Origin: Babylonia areolata
Taxonomy: Eukaryota; Mollusca; Gastropoda; Neogastropoda; Buccinidae
Assembly (NCBI RefSeq): GCF_041734735.1
Contig: NC_134878.1
Span: forward strand, 40,360,329-40,424,328
Length of the DNA: 64,000 bases
Direction of reading: 5' to 3'
Shown: positions 45,616-57,095 of the stretch, one piece after another
Position numbering within the stretch: the stretch's first letter is position 1
How the letters are laid out: every line of letters begins with the position of its first letter
The notes under the pieces: generated by a model
Databases searched by the model: none
What the model saw: only the letters and a program-made list of their open reading frames with translations
Told to the model about the DNA's origin: nothing
Translations under genes and position numbers: made by a program

Positions 45616-45661
45616 AGATTCATGAGGTCCTGCCTCAGAACACGGACGGAAGGAGGAAGGT
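45616..45661. repeat. 46-bp inverted repeat, arm 2 (source, in Nimb endonuclease)
   Basis: Codes on the minus strand for part of the endonuclease (LPPSVRVLRQDLMNL), so this arm is the original and 45,388-45,433 the copy. Confidence 0.93.
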
Positions 45662-46063
45662 ACAGAGAGTAGACAGTGATGGTTTTCTCAAGTGTGACTC
45701 TGACTGCCACCGCCTGTAAAGGGGTGCTTAAAGGAACTGTGCTGTATAAAAGGGACTTACGTACAAAAAGAGCGACACCTCCCGTCAATCCCTCTTGCTT
45801 CAGTTGAGCGGGTTTAAAAATGGAGTTAAAACCAGAGAGAGATAAAACCTTGCCATCTCTTTGCAGTCTCTTGCAGCGCCAGCACTGAAGGTTTCAAGGC
45901 ACGACAAAGCAGCTGGAGTTCCTGGAAACTGGCGTAGAACCCACGGATGTTCCAGTGGATCACTGCCATTAAAAAGGTTTAAAAAAATAAAGCAGCAGCC
46001 TAATCCATCGCTACCCCCTGCTCCTCTGCTTGTGGTGGCTCAAGGTCGGCCAAGATCGCATAT

Positions 46064-47123
46064 CTATTTTTTTAACTTAAAAACTTGTCCGATTCCGGCC
46101 AAGCCGGAATATCCACCACCTCGGCTCTTCCCGACCCCGCCGAGGCCGCAACCCTCCCCTCCTTGAGTTTTGGAGGTACGGGGGGTTTCTAGCCACTCCC
46201 ACCAGCCCGAGGGGCAGGCAGACGAGAGGCGGGACGAGGGGGCCGGGGGGGCGGGGTGGGGGGGACGGGAGGCGGACACCGTGCCTCCGCCCGAGGCTTT
46301 CCGCTCCCGCCCAGCAGCCCCTGAGGACCGCCGTACAGAATGGGAAGGGGTGGACACGGCGCCTCCACCCAAGGCCAACGGTTCTACCGATATAGGTAAG
46401 CCGTCCGTCTGCGTCCCTGTGGACGTCGTCTGGATCGCAACGTCCACCATCCTGGGTCTGACGACAGAGACGTAAGACGCCTTAGGCAATGCGGCCTCCA
46501 CTTGTTTACGTGCCTCAAAGAAAGAAATGTTCTTCTCCGTCTTCACCTTTTGGATTTCTTTTTCTTTTTTCCAGGCGGGGCAGTCTTTTGATGAGGACGG
46601 GTGGCCGCCTCCGCAGTTCGCACAACGGGCTGGACTGACGCATTCGCCCTGGTGCGCCGCCTTTGAACAGGTGCCACACGCCTCTTCCTCCTTGCAGCGG
46701 TCCCGCACGTGTCCAAATTTCTGGCACTTGAAACACCGTAGAGGGGACGGCACGTACAGACTTACGTTCACCATCAGGTATCCGACTCGTATGTCCTTGG
46801 GGACATTCGGGCAGCAGAAGGTGAGGAAAAATGTGTTGGTCGGGACTCTGTCCGACCCCTTCCTTACTTTCACCGTGCAAACGTCGGTCACTCCCTGAGA
46901 GGACAGTTCGCTCTTGATCTCTGCTTCAGACACTCCTCTCAACTCCGGGCATCTGATAACCCCCTTCGAACAGTTCAGTCCTTTGTGAGGGAAACCTCCA
47001 CCGCCCTATCCACAAAAGTGGTTGCTTTGAGCAGAAGCTGTGCCTCTTTTTTTGACGCTGTCTCCACCAGAAATGCTCCGCTCCTCAGCCTCTTGATAGA
47101 TTTCAGTGAGCCTGCCAGACTGA
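46064..47123 (-). pseudogene. Nimb-like ORF1 (three zinc knuckles)
   Basis: Continuous on the minus strand from about 47,120: SIKRLRSGAFLVETASKK, AVEVSLTKD, NCSKGVIRCPELRGVSEAE, VPTNTFFLTFCCPNVPKDIR, then CFKCQKFGHVRDRC, CGTCSKAAHQGEC and CANCGGGHPSSSKDC. The C-terminal tail is Pro/Gly/Ser-rich. The arrangement is typical of Jockey/Nimb ORF1. One apparent stop lies near TKD/NCSK. Confidence 0.85.
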
Positions 47124-50100
47124 CAGTGATAAAAGGAGTGTTCAATGAAGTCAACCTCTTGACACCACATGCATTTGTTTGAATTTTCTACCCCCATTTT
47201 ATGCAACATAATGTTGGTTGGGTAAATATTATGAATGAACTTAAAATGAAGCAGCCTTAGTCTTGATTCTTTCGTACAGTCACGAGCTGTGGTAAAGTAA
47301 TCGTTTATATTTATATCTAGCTTTCGTTTCCAGAACTGACTTGCGCATATGTCATGGTTTTGTTTTTTGTTTATTATTTCTCTGATCGTTTTGTTATGTA
47401 ATGTACTCAGGAACCCTCTGTCTGTGTTGATTTCGTGTCCAACTGTGTGTTGTGTGGGGTCTCTGTTCATTTCAGCTTTCCAGTCATTTGGTATAGCATT
47501 GATCAGGGCATTGTACTCCAACACAAGGCCAGCGTGAGAACCAACTATGTCTTTTATCTGTTCGTACGTCATTAGATTTCCAGTAGTCCACAAATCTTGT
47601 AGGTAGTTTATACCGGCTTTTGCCCATCTGATGAAATAAATAGTTTTCCCTTTGTATCTAACGTTTTTGTTGTTCCAAATTGGTTCGGTCCGCGTGTTTT
47701 CTACTTGTCGTTCTGTATTCAAAGCTGTAGTAGCTTTTAGGACTTCTTTCCAAAATACCGATTTCATCTTATCTAAGCCTTGTATTTCATTTGGGGCGAT
47801 GTTTGCGTTGAAAGTGCAATGAATGTTCGTGAAGGGGGACATTTGTTCTTTAGCTAATAGTGTCCAAAAAGACCTGTCTCTATCTTCCGCTACAAATTTG
47901 GATGCCCATTTTGCAAGAAACATCCTTTGTTGGTGTTCCACGTTTGTCATATTCAAGCCACCTTCTTCTAATTTTAGATTAAGCACGCTTCTCTTTATCT
48001 TTTCGAAAGCCTTTTTATTGTTGTATTTGCGTTTCCATAAGAATCTGTATACGATACTGCGGTTGATGTAATTTAGAGTTATTTTAGGCATAGCCAACGC
48101 TTGCAAGATATATGAGAGCTGTGACAGAAGCAGAGTTTTTGCCAGTATTATTTTACCATATATAGTGTAGGTTTCCTGCGTTCCCATGTCTTTATTATTC
48201 TCAGGATGTTTTCGATTTTTCTGACCAGTTTTCTTTGATTAGTGATGCCTCTGTAGAGAAGTAGACTCCCAAGATTTTCAGTTTTCCGTTTATCATTGGG
48301 ATTTCGTAAACCTTCCCATTTCATTTTTCTTTGTACCAAGCCATATACCTTTCGATTTTAGCTTATTCAGTTTTAGACCAGAGAACTCTTCAAACTGTTC
48401 GACAATTTGGATCGCTAGTTTAATGTCTCTTTCGTTTTTCATTGTTAATGTTGTATCATCTGCAAATTGTTTGCCTTTTGTTGTTGCTTTGATGGAACCA
48501 CTTCGAACAGAGATTCCTTTATATCCTGGTTATTTCAGATTTTAATTGCAAGGATCTCAACAGCAATTATAAAAAGCATATAAAGGGCTTAGTGGACAAC
48601 CTTGTCTTATTCCTCGTTCCGCAGGAAACCATTCTGATAGCCAACCTCCATTATGGATGCAACTTTCTGATTGACTCATCGCGGTTGTGATGAGATGTAT
48701 AAATTTCGGGCCGAAATTGAAGATGCTGAGTGCCTCCGTGATACATTTTTTGGATAGAGTATCGAAGGCCTTGGAAAAATCTAGCGCGCCTAGTGCACCA
48801 GCCTGGTTTGTTTTATCTATATATGAAGTAAGATCATCAATAAGCCTTAGATGAGAAGTTATATTTCTGCCTTTTATAAAACCTACCTGATCGTCATTTA
48901 TTATCTGTTTTATTACCTTTTGCAGACGTCTAGCGAGAGCTTTTGTGTAAATCTTATAGTCTGTTTTCGTCAATGTAATCGGTCTATAATTACTTAAGTT
49001 ATTCTTTTTCCAGATTTTGACCTTTATGTAATAGTGTAATCACGCCCTTCTTTAACGAATAAGGTAGTCGTCCATTTTGGACCGATTAAATAAAGCAATT
49101 GAAGTAAGGCATTTTTAGTCTTTCCCAAAAGTGCAGGTAGAAAGAAGGGGTTAATCCACCAATGCCTGGGGCAGAGTCTTTATTTAGAGTCTGGAGGGCC
49201 TGTGTGAATTCCTCTATAGACAAATCTATATCGCACAATGACTCGTTTCTGAGGAAATGTTGTGTCAAACTTCGGTTTTGCGATCTACCCTTCTTTTCTT
49301 TGTATAGGTTTTGGTTAAAAAAATTTAATTCCATTTAGAATTTCTGATGGATTTTCCGTAGTTCATTATCAAGTTTCAGTGACGATATTTGTTGTTCCCC
49401 GGTTACTTTCCATATTAAGGAAGTATTTTGTATTTTTTTCTCCTTCCTCAATCCATTTCATTCGTGACCTAACTTGGGCTCCCCTTGCTCGATGCATTTC
49501 CTGCATTTCAATCTCTCTTTTCTTTTGCTGAATTCGCTGTTGTATCATTTTATTTTGTGGATCCCCACTTAGAGTGTTTTCTAGTTCTGTTAGTTGCTTT
49601 AACTTTTCATTTGGGTCTGTTTTTTTCCTTGCGTTTGCTGATAGCATATTGTATACAGAAAGACTTTATTCTAACTTTCAGCATTTCCCATGTGGTTTCT
49701 GGATCGTTGTTATAATATTCATTGAAATGTTCATCAATTGTATTATTTATCTGATCTGTGAAGTCTTTATCATTCAAAAGTGTTGAGTTGAATTTCCAGT
49801 ACCCCGTTCCTCTTTGGAAGTTATTTAGCTTTACGGTGACTGTAACAAGTCTGTGGTCTGATAGTGGGAACGTTTCAATATTCGCCTCTTTGATTTTCGT
49901 CTTAGCAATGGCATCACAGAAAATATAATCTATTCTTCTGGCAGTGAAAGGGTTGGTTCGCCGTGACCACGTGTAAGCCACTGTGTCTGGGTGTTGGGAT
50001 CGCCATGCATCATGCAGGTCTAAACTGGCTACCATTTCCGTGAGAGACTGAATTTCTCTTTCAGCATGTTGTAATCCTGATACATTATCAATTTCGTTCA

Positions 50101-50542
50101 TAGCAATGTTGAAATCACCGTTTACCCAAATATGATCTGATTCAATATCCTGTAGCACTGCTGTGAGCTGTGTAATAAAGGCTGCTTTCTCTGCCATGGT
50201 ATTTGGTGCATAGCAGTTGATAATTGTGTGTAGTTTATCTTTCATACTAACTTGTAAACTTAATATTCTGCTGGTGGAATGTTTTAGGTCCATATTATCA
50301 TAATGTAGCTTTTTACTTATAAGAGTAAGGAGACCATTACTTTTTGTTGTTCCTACACTGTAAAAAATATCTCCATGGCACTCTCTTTTAATTTGGGAAG
50401 CTAAATCTTCTGTAATATATGTCTCTTGTAGGCAGATCATATCTAGTTTCCTTTCTCTCAAGTATTTGAACAAGGCCATTCTCTTTAGCTTATTTCGGAG
50501 CCCTCTAACGTTCAAAGTTCCGATGCTAATTTCGTTAGCCAT
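47123..50542 (-). pseudogene. Tx1 LINE ORF2, endonuclease-RT-zinc knuckle
   Basis: MANEISIGTLNVRGLRNK opens the AP endonuclease, followed by MICLQETYITED, WVNGDFNIAMNEID, AYTWSRRTNPF, RIDYIFCD and PLSDHRLVTV. The linker EEGEKNTKYFLNMESNRG precedes RT: SAPGIGGLTPSF, TDYKIYTKALARRL, INDDQVGFIKGRN, ALDFSKAFDTL, ERGIRQGCPLSPL and KQFADDTTLTMKN. The long C-terminal region (from 48,187) ends in the zinc knuckle CMWCQEVDFIEHSFYHCQ at 47,125-47,180, where the Nimb sequence takes over. About five frame changes. Confidence 0.9.
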
Positions 50543-50766
50543 TGAAGTGGTAACATCACATCAAAAATCGTTGTTCATTCAATCATAAAGTCCGTAAAAA
50601 ATAGCCGGGGTCGTGGTGGGGGAAGACACGGAGAGAACACCGATGATATCAGGTGTCACCCATGGCGCTGTCTGCTGCTGGTGGCTCCGTTCTTCCATTG
50701 CTGTCTCCCGTTTCCTTTAGTTTCTGCGAGAAGAAATCCTCAATCCGCGAGCGGCGAAGATTAAGC

Positions 50767-51501
50767 TTACTCCTCTCCTTCTCCGAAGACTGGTTGCGCC
50801 TTCTCTTTGGTGTGCTGTGTGAGCGTGTTGTTCCTTTCCTCTGGCACTGCTCTCCTGCTCGCGGCAGGCGAGGACTCATGTGTGTCAGCATCGTTCTCAC
50901 TCTCTTCCTGCACACTACTTGGTTGAGCACACATCTCTGTCGTGTGTTGTGTGTTTGCCTGGGAGTGGGAGTGGGGTGGTGGTTTGCACACAGGATCCCC
51001 CCTCTTGTGCCCATCAACACCGCATGTGAAACACACAACTTGGTTGGGACATTCTGCCGCAATGTGTCCAACTTTTAAACATTTGTTACATTTTTTTCTG
51101 TTGTCCCTGCTTTTGTTCTTTATGGCATATTCCGGCATGAGCCTATCTTTTTTAGTGCCGTTTCTATGTCTTTGTTTCCACAATGCAGTGGGATGTCTGA
51201 AATCCAGACTTTGGTGGCTGGCTTTTCCTCACCGTCACTGTTACTGAAGGCAAAAGGGTCTTTGTCCAATAAATTTATGTGTACTCAAATCAATGCCCTC
51301 TATCAGCAGTTTGTCTCTGAATTGTTTTTGTTGCGGGTAAAGGCGCCACAAACCTCTAATGCGCTGAGCACCTCTGATGGTACCTCTACCCGTAACCTTC
51401 TCTGCTGCTATGCATAAGTCTATAGTGTCAGGCATGCCATTGAAGCTCGGCAGGGCTCTCGCCGTGACGAACACCGGCTCGCATTCCGTGCCCGCCGCCA
51501 T
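50767..51501 (-). pseudogene. Tx1 LINE ORF1 (zinc-knuckle RNA-binding protein)
   Basis: The start MAAGTECEPVFVTARAL follows a good context at 51,501. The N-terminal part ends around IDLSTHKFIGQRPF. After a frame change come WISDIP, then KCNKCLKVGHIAAECPN and VCFTCGVDGHKRGDPVC, two CCHC knuckles that bind nucleic acid. A low-complexity Ser/Glu/Gln-rich tail follows. Such ORF1 proteins package the element's RNA. At least two frameshifts. Confidence 0.85.
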
Positions 51502-51530
51502 GGTGGACCACGTGGCTGGACCTGGTACCC

Positions 51531-51592
51531 GCGTCAATACTCCCCCGTGTCGATACTCCCCCGCGTCAATACTCCCCCGTGTCGATACTCCC

Positions 51593-51594
<2 letters not shown>
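51531..51594. repeat. 16-bp tandem repeat, 4 units, at the 5' end of Tx1 no. 2
   Basis: Two 16-bp types alternate: GCGTCAATACTCCCCC and GTGTCGATACTCCCCC. The array lies ~30 bp upstream of the ORF1 ATG and runs into (GT)n. Confidence 0.95.
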
Positions 51595-51636
<42 letters not shown>

Positions 51637-51762
51637 TCGTTGTTGCTGCTGCAGTTGTTGTATTTTTCTTTTTCTTCAGTTTAGCGTCTTTCAACCATAA
51701 GTGTTATTTCACAAACATAGAGGAAAAAGACAGCTACTGGTGAGGGAAAAGTAACTGTTCAC

Positions 51763-51815
<53 letters not shown>

Positions 51816-52118
51816 GATAACTTATAATTGGTGAAATTTTGTGTAAAATATGAGATTACAATATAACATCCTTAGAACGAAATACTAATGATAACAGTAA
51901 GCGAACTTGACTAATCAACAATTAAAGATTTGAATCGGTATCATTAAGCACTGATGAGCAATATCATGTAACTTGATGTGATTTGCAACATATAAACAGG
52001 GGAAAAGATATTAATTGATCTGTTTGATATATCTAAGGCATATGGTTTTTGGGGGGTAGGGTTATACGTATTTACATGCCGTGGATTGTTCATGTTTTCG
52101 ATTTTATTTATTGATTGT

Positions 52119-52166
<48 letters not shown>

Positions 52167-52189
52167 AGAGAGAGACTGAGAGACAGTCG

Positions 52190-52232
<43 letters not shown>

Positions 52233-52528
52233 TTCCACCGCTGTAAAATTTAGCACGGATAATTCATGTACGCGTATATACACTGTTGGACTTCGATATG
52301 TTATCACCAACCCGTAAAGTTTACCCCCGCACCCACCCCCCACCTCCCAACCTTCGGCCAAGCCGCCGCACTATGCTTTGATCCCGCTGCCTGAAACAAA
52401 CCTTCCAAACTTTTATGAGCCACTGTTATGACACTTTTATGGCCCCATCTTGGAGCGCCGCACCCCGGATGCAGATGTTAAGGGCCAACGAGGAGACGTC
52501 ACACATAAGACAAAGACCTACAGTTGAG

Positions 52529-52574
<46 letters not shown>

Positions 52575-53020
52575 CGCGCGCACACACATACACACACACA
52601 CACACACACACGAACGCACACACAAACGCACACACAATCACATACACACACGGACCATCTGACGCCCCCCCACACCCCCCCGCCCCTACGTCATACATAC
52701 CCATCGCCCACATGCACACCCACCAACAACATACACATCCACGCACTTTCACACACACACACACACACAGATAAACAGAAACGCAGACAGACAGACAGAC
52801 AGACAGACAGCCACCCACCCACTGACCCCCCTCCGCCCCCCCCCCCCACACACACACACACACACACGCGCGAGCGTACACACACATGTATACACACATC
52901 CACACACACACGCGCGCGCACGCACACGCATGTATACCTGCATGTGTAAATAAAAAAGACCAAAACAACATATTTATGATATTCATATGCCGAAACCGAA
53001 GGTACTTCATACAAGTAGAT

Positions 53021-53075
<55 letters not shown>

Positions 53076-53324
53076 GTGTACTGAAGGATACATATGCCAG
53101 CTTTATCAGTGGACTGGTGACATTTCATTTGATTTGGCGACATTTCAGCGTTCACTTAGTAACCGTTGGTTTGTCGTCTTTATTCCTTTCACTGACAGTC
53201 CATGACTTCAACCGTTTGCTTTGCTTTGTGGGGCACGTGGGGTTGGGAAGCTATTCCATGTATTTGAATAGTAATTATGCTCGAAAGCATGTCTATGTTC
53301 CCCCATGTCTATATTCTCCCCGTT
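51595..53324. repeat. Microsatellite-rich stretch without a gene
   Basis: (GT)n at 51,595-51,634 and 51,768-51,812; (CA)n 52,122-52,163 running into (GA)n 52,163-52,230; CA-rich blocks 52,531-52,660, 52,750-52,770 and 52,850-52,930; (ACAG)n near 52,785-52,810; a C-run at about 52,838-52,847; (CA)n 53,031-53,072. Sequence between shows no motif. Confidence 0.9.
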
Positions 53325-56300
53325 AGGCAGGTCAGGGGCATAGCCCTTGCTACTGGTACCATGTAACCCAGTACTACCTGCCGCATGTGAAGTCTCCCAA
53401 CGACGGACTAGGCGGAGGAGGAAACGGAAGAGGATGACCAAAGGGCAGGGGGAGCTCTTATCCTTGGCTGGAAATCCTCCTAGGAGACGGAACTCCGAAG
53501 AAAAAACCTGCACCTGCCGAGGCCGTTCTACACGCGGCACTATCTGCACCTGTGGGACTCTGAGTGTCGGTAGGCGAGAGAGTGGGGAAGGGACTGCACA
53601 ACTCTTCACTAAAAAAAAAGTCACCTATGCTGGTCAGGCAACCAGGCTAATGTCGGAACGAGCTAGTGGTAATGGGGCCAAGCAGAGGATGCTGCTGGTA
53701 GTTCCTAGTCACGACTCTGCACGCAGGCGGCTGTGGGGTGACGGTCGTCCGCCATAGACTGGGGCAGATGCGGCGCCCGTATCCTCCCGCAGCGTCAGAG
53801 CAGCCCTTTTTAGGGACAGCACTGCTCTTCCCACACGGGGAAGGGGAGATAAAAGGGTCCCTAAACAAAGCCTGCATCGCCTAGTACCTAGTAGGAAACC
53901 GCACCTACTTGGACATCCAACACTGGCGGTCGAAAACAACAGAAGAAAAGAACCAGGAGTCATTCCCTGACTCTGGGTGCCTGGATTGTTCGCACCCTTT
54001 GGGACAGAGACGACAGACCAGAAAGGCGCACAGCGCTCATTGCTAGAATGCTTGATCGCTGCCAGGTGGACATAGCAGCCCTGAGCGAAACCAGGTTTGC
54101 CAGTGAAACCCAGCTGGAGGAAGTTGGAGGGGGCTACACCTACTGCACTGGGTAGCCAGAAGGCACCCCAAGAACCTCAGGCGTGGGTTTTGCCATACAA
54201 ACCAAACTTGCACGACAGCTTGACAGCCTTCCACGTGGGATAAACGATAGGCTGATGACCCTGCGTCTGAAGCTGTCCGAGGATCGCTTCGCCACAGTCA
54301 TCAGCTGCTATGCCCCGATGATGACCAACCCTGATGACATCAAAGAAGCCTTCCACGAGGAGCTCAGCCACACCATTTCAGTGGTAGACAGAAAGGACAG
54401 GCTGGTTATCCTTGGGGATTTCAATGCCCACGTCGGCGTGGACTTCTCCTCGTGGCCAAAAGTCCTAGGACAGCACGGCACTGGTAAGTGCAACGCCAAC
54501 GGACTGCTTTTGCTCTCGCTCTGCGCGCAGCATGGACTGACCATCACCAACAGCCTCTACCAACAAGCGGACAAGTACAAGAACACATGGATGCACCCCC
54601 GCTCCAAGCAGTGGCACATGCTGGACTATGTGATTGTCCGGCAGAGGGACAGAGGTGATGTTTCCAGTACACGCTGCATGAGAGGAGCAGTCTGTTGGTC
54701 GGACCATCGCCTTGTACGCATTAAGATGAACATCAGACTTGCATGCAAGCTCCAACCAGCCAGGCAGAAACCCCCTAGGAAGCTGAACATCCACAGCCTC
54801 CCCATCACCAAGGATGTGCTGCAGCAGCAAATCCAAGCAGCTCTCCAACAAATTCCTGCATCGACTGATGTAGAAGTATGAAGCACCTTTAGAGATGCTG
54901 TGTACGCAGCAGCAGCTGGCACACTCGGCTTTGTACAGGGGAGCCACAAAGACTGGTTTGACGAGAACGACTCTGGAATCTCCAAGCTCCTGAACACATT
55001 GCATATACGGCATCAGGATCACATTTCCGATAAAGACTGCCAGAGGAAGAATAACCAGTACTTGCAAACCAAGCAACTCGTACAGAAGAGGCTGCGTGAG
55101 AGGAAGAACACCTGGTGGGAGAGAAAGTCCGAAGAGCTTCAGTCCGCTGCTGATGCTCGCGACACGAAGACCTTCCATGATGGTCTCCGAGCTGTGTATG
55201 GGCCGAGAGTCACAGGATCAACCCCTGTCCGAGCCTTGGACCAGACCACCCTCCTGACAGACATCCTTGCCCGCTGGGCAGAAAACTTCAACACCCTCCT
55301 CAACAGGGACTCTTCCGTATCTGACGAGGTAATTGCAGCCCTCCCACAGCTACCAGTCAATGACTCGCTAGCTGCCCCTCCCACCAAGGCCGAGACCCGG
55401 AAGGCCCTGAAGCTGACAACGTCAGGGAAAAGCACCAGGAGCGGATGGAATCCAGGCCGACATCTACAAGTATGGACAGGTTCTCAACCTCCTGCAGGAG
55501 CTTTGGACTCACCATCAGCCTCAGCAAGACCGAGTCCATGTATCAACCAGCTAGCTCACAGAACGCCAGTGCCTTCCCCCCACCTGCAGTCAAGATCGAT
55601 GACACAGAGATCAAGTCAGTCGACAAGTTTTGCTACCTGGGCAGCACCCTATGCAGCAACGGAGCCCTTGGTGCAGAAGTGACGCTGTGCATCGCCAAGG
55701 CCAGCTCCGCCTTTGGCAGACTCAACAACAGGCTGTGGAACAACAAAGGCATTAGGATCAGCACCAAAATCAAAACCTACAGAGCTGATGTGCTGACCAC
55801 CTTGTTGTACTGTTGTGAAACATGGACGACGTATCGCCGTCACATTTAACAACTTGAGCAGTTTCACCAGAGATGCCTACGAAATGTACTCGGCATAAAG
55901 TGGCAAGACAGGGTCTCCAACCTCCAGGTCCTAGAGAGGAGCGGCCTGCCTAGCATCGAAAGCCTGCTGATCCAGTGCCAGCTATGCTGGACAGGACACG
56001 TTCTCCGCATGACAGACAGCAGGATCCCGAAGATGCTACTGTATGGACAGCTGAAGGAAGGCCACCGCGAACTTGGAAGACCCTGCAAGCGCTTTAAGGA
56101 CACCTTGAAGACAAACCTCAAAGCCTGTGACATAGACATCGCTTCCTGAGAAACTGATGCCTTTGACCGCTCTCGCTGGAGGATGCTGTGCTCTAGTGGC
56201 ATCAAGACGTTTGAAAACAAGAGAACGCTGGCCATAAAGGAGAAGCATGAGCAAAGGAAGCAGGGCTCAACTTCTGGGGACGTTTTCCCTTGCAACACCT

Positions 56301-56410
56301 GTGGGAAGTGCTGCGCATCCAGAATCGGCCTCTTCTCCCATATGAGGACACACACCCACAGATAATCCTGCCTGCCTACTCATCGGACGGGAGACTCCAT
56401 CATCATCATC
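53325..56410 (+). mobile_element. RTE-type LINE, RT core deleted
   Basis: The 5' region (53,325-53,965) encodes a Cys/Arg-rich stretch (CTCRGRSTRGTICTCGTLS). The endonuclease starts near 53,968 (LTLGAWIVRTLWDRDD, DIAALSETRFASETQLEEVG) and continues open at 54,183 (GFAIQTKLARQL, VISCYAPMM, VILGDFNAHVGVDF, TWMHPRSKQWHMLDYVIVR, CWSDHRLVRIKM). After the linker (LQTKQLVQKRLRERKNTWW) and APGADGIQADIYKYG, sequence jumps to FGLTISLSKTESMYQ, so the RT core with its YADD motif is gone. Then FCYLGSTLCSNGALG, ETWTTYRRH, GHVLRM and GRPCKRFKDTLK follow. The C-terminus is a C2H2-like finger (CNTCGKCCASRIGLFSHMRTH). The tail is (ATC)n near 56,398-56,412. Confidence 0.9.
54183..54878 (+). pseudogene. RTE ORF2, endonuclease segment
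   Basis: AP-type endonuclease that nicks target DNA for reverse transcription. GDFNAHVG and the SDH motif are intact and the frame is open for 232 codons. The upstream start near 53,968 is separated by a stop near 54,152. Similar endonucleases are often annotated as craniofacial development protein 2-like. Confidence 0.88.
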
Positions 56411-56965
56411 ATTATGTTCTCCCAGGTCAGCGACGGTCAGTGGTCAGCAATGGTCATTGGTGGTAGACCTTCAAGTGACCATACCCCCCACCCCCACCCC
56501 AGCCACACACATTACCCAGGCGGGAGGAGGGGTTCATAATGATTTCCCGAAAGTTTTATGAATTTGCCATTCAAATATACTTGTCTGCCAAAAACGAATT
56601 ACGGTATGAATATACCAGGGTATGATTAAAAAAGACACTGTTTTTATATTGTCGAGAAAGTGTGTGATCAATAAAAATGGTGTGTTGTTATTAAAGAAGT
56701 GTCCTATTTGTCTGAGATTAGGTTTGTAGAGCTTCATATTATATTACTCAGTCTTTTACTATCAAGAATGACCAGAGTTAAAATGTACCCTAGCGTTTCA
56801 GGCGTTCTGTTACTGACCTATTTCTTTTCAGTGGTATTTTTCTTTCCAGTTAGAACTTTTTCCATAAAGTCCTTCTTGGTTTTCTTTGTAAATTGTGACA
56901 AATTACACTGATTAACTTTAAAACCATCATCAATACTGAATATCATATCGCGGCAAAACAGTGTG

Positions 56966-56969
<4 letters not shown>
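56411..56969. other. No recognised gene
   Basis: Unremarkable AT-rich sequence downstream of the RTE tail. ATGTTCTCCCAGGTCAG (56,412-56,430) partly echoes ATATTCTCCCCG...AGGTCAG at the element's 5' edge (53,313-53,333) and may be its target duplication. Confidence 0.45.

Positions 56970-57017
<48 letters not shown>
56970..57017. repeat. (GT)n microsatellite
   Basis: About 24 GT units. Confidence 0.97.
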
Positions 57018-57018
<1 letters not shown>

Positions 57019-57095
57019 TGTTCACCGAATAATGTATTTACTGTGTGTCAGCGGGATGCACACAACGTATATGTCTATGTATAAGTGTGTGTGCG

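Larger units (their letters stand above)
44563..45975 (-). pseudogene. Nimb-like ORF2, endonuclease region (split by a SINE)
   Basis: From 45,975: IHWNIRGFYASFQELQLLCR and VLALQETA, then GGVALFVRKSLLYS, VYSLYLPPSVRV, GDFNGHSPLWGS and DKSPTYLLLSSG. After the SINE it resumes KLSCLDLSVCDPSLVLDYEW, DDLHGSDHFPVVLR and PWFNAECREARKSR. The catalytic GDFN and SDH motifs are present. At least two frameshifts besides the SINE. Confidence 0.85.
44563..47123 (-). mobile_element. Nimb-like LINE fragment inside Tx1 no. 2
   Basis: Contains most of ORF1 and the endonuclease part of ORF2, but neither the 5' end nor RT, RNase H or a 3' tail. It starts abruptly at SLAGSLKSIKRLRSGAFLVE and stops just after the post-endonuclease linker (TPWFNAECREARKSRKRAQR). 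Both edges are in Tx1 ORF2 sequence. Its endonuclease is interrupted by SINE B at 44,988-45,436. Confidence 0.8.
44370..51596 (-). mobile_element. Tx1/L1-type LINE no. 2 (ORF1 + ORF2), split by a Nimb fragment
   Basis: Order on the minus strand: 16-bp repeats (51,531-51,594), ORF1 (from 51,501), ORF2 (from 50,542), interruption by the Nimb-like fragment (44,563-47,123), and the last ORF2 segment NQINHVLLIARLTISKFKYG at 44,470-44,550. A further piece FKKALENIEILRKLQP reaches about 44,360. About 30 residues between the zinc knuckle and NQINH are missing at the interruption. Several frameshifts make it a dead copy, but it is more complete than LINE no. 1. Confidence 0.88.

Noticed and set aside
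56284-56362. C2H2 zinc-finger-like sequence, possible transcription factor
   Set aside because: It is the C-terminal finger of the RTE-type LINE ORF2 and lies in its expected position.
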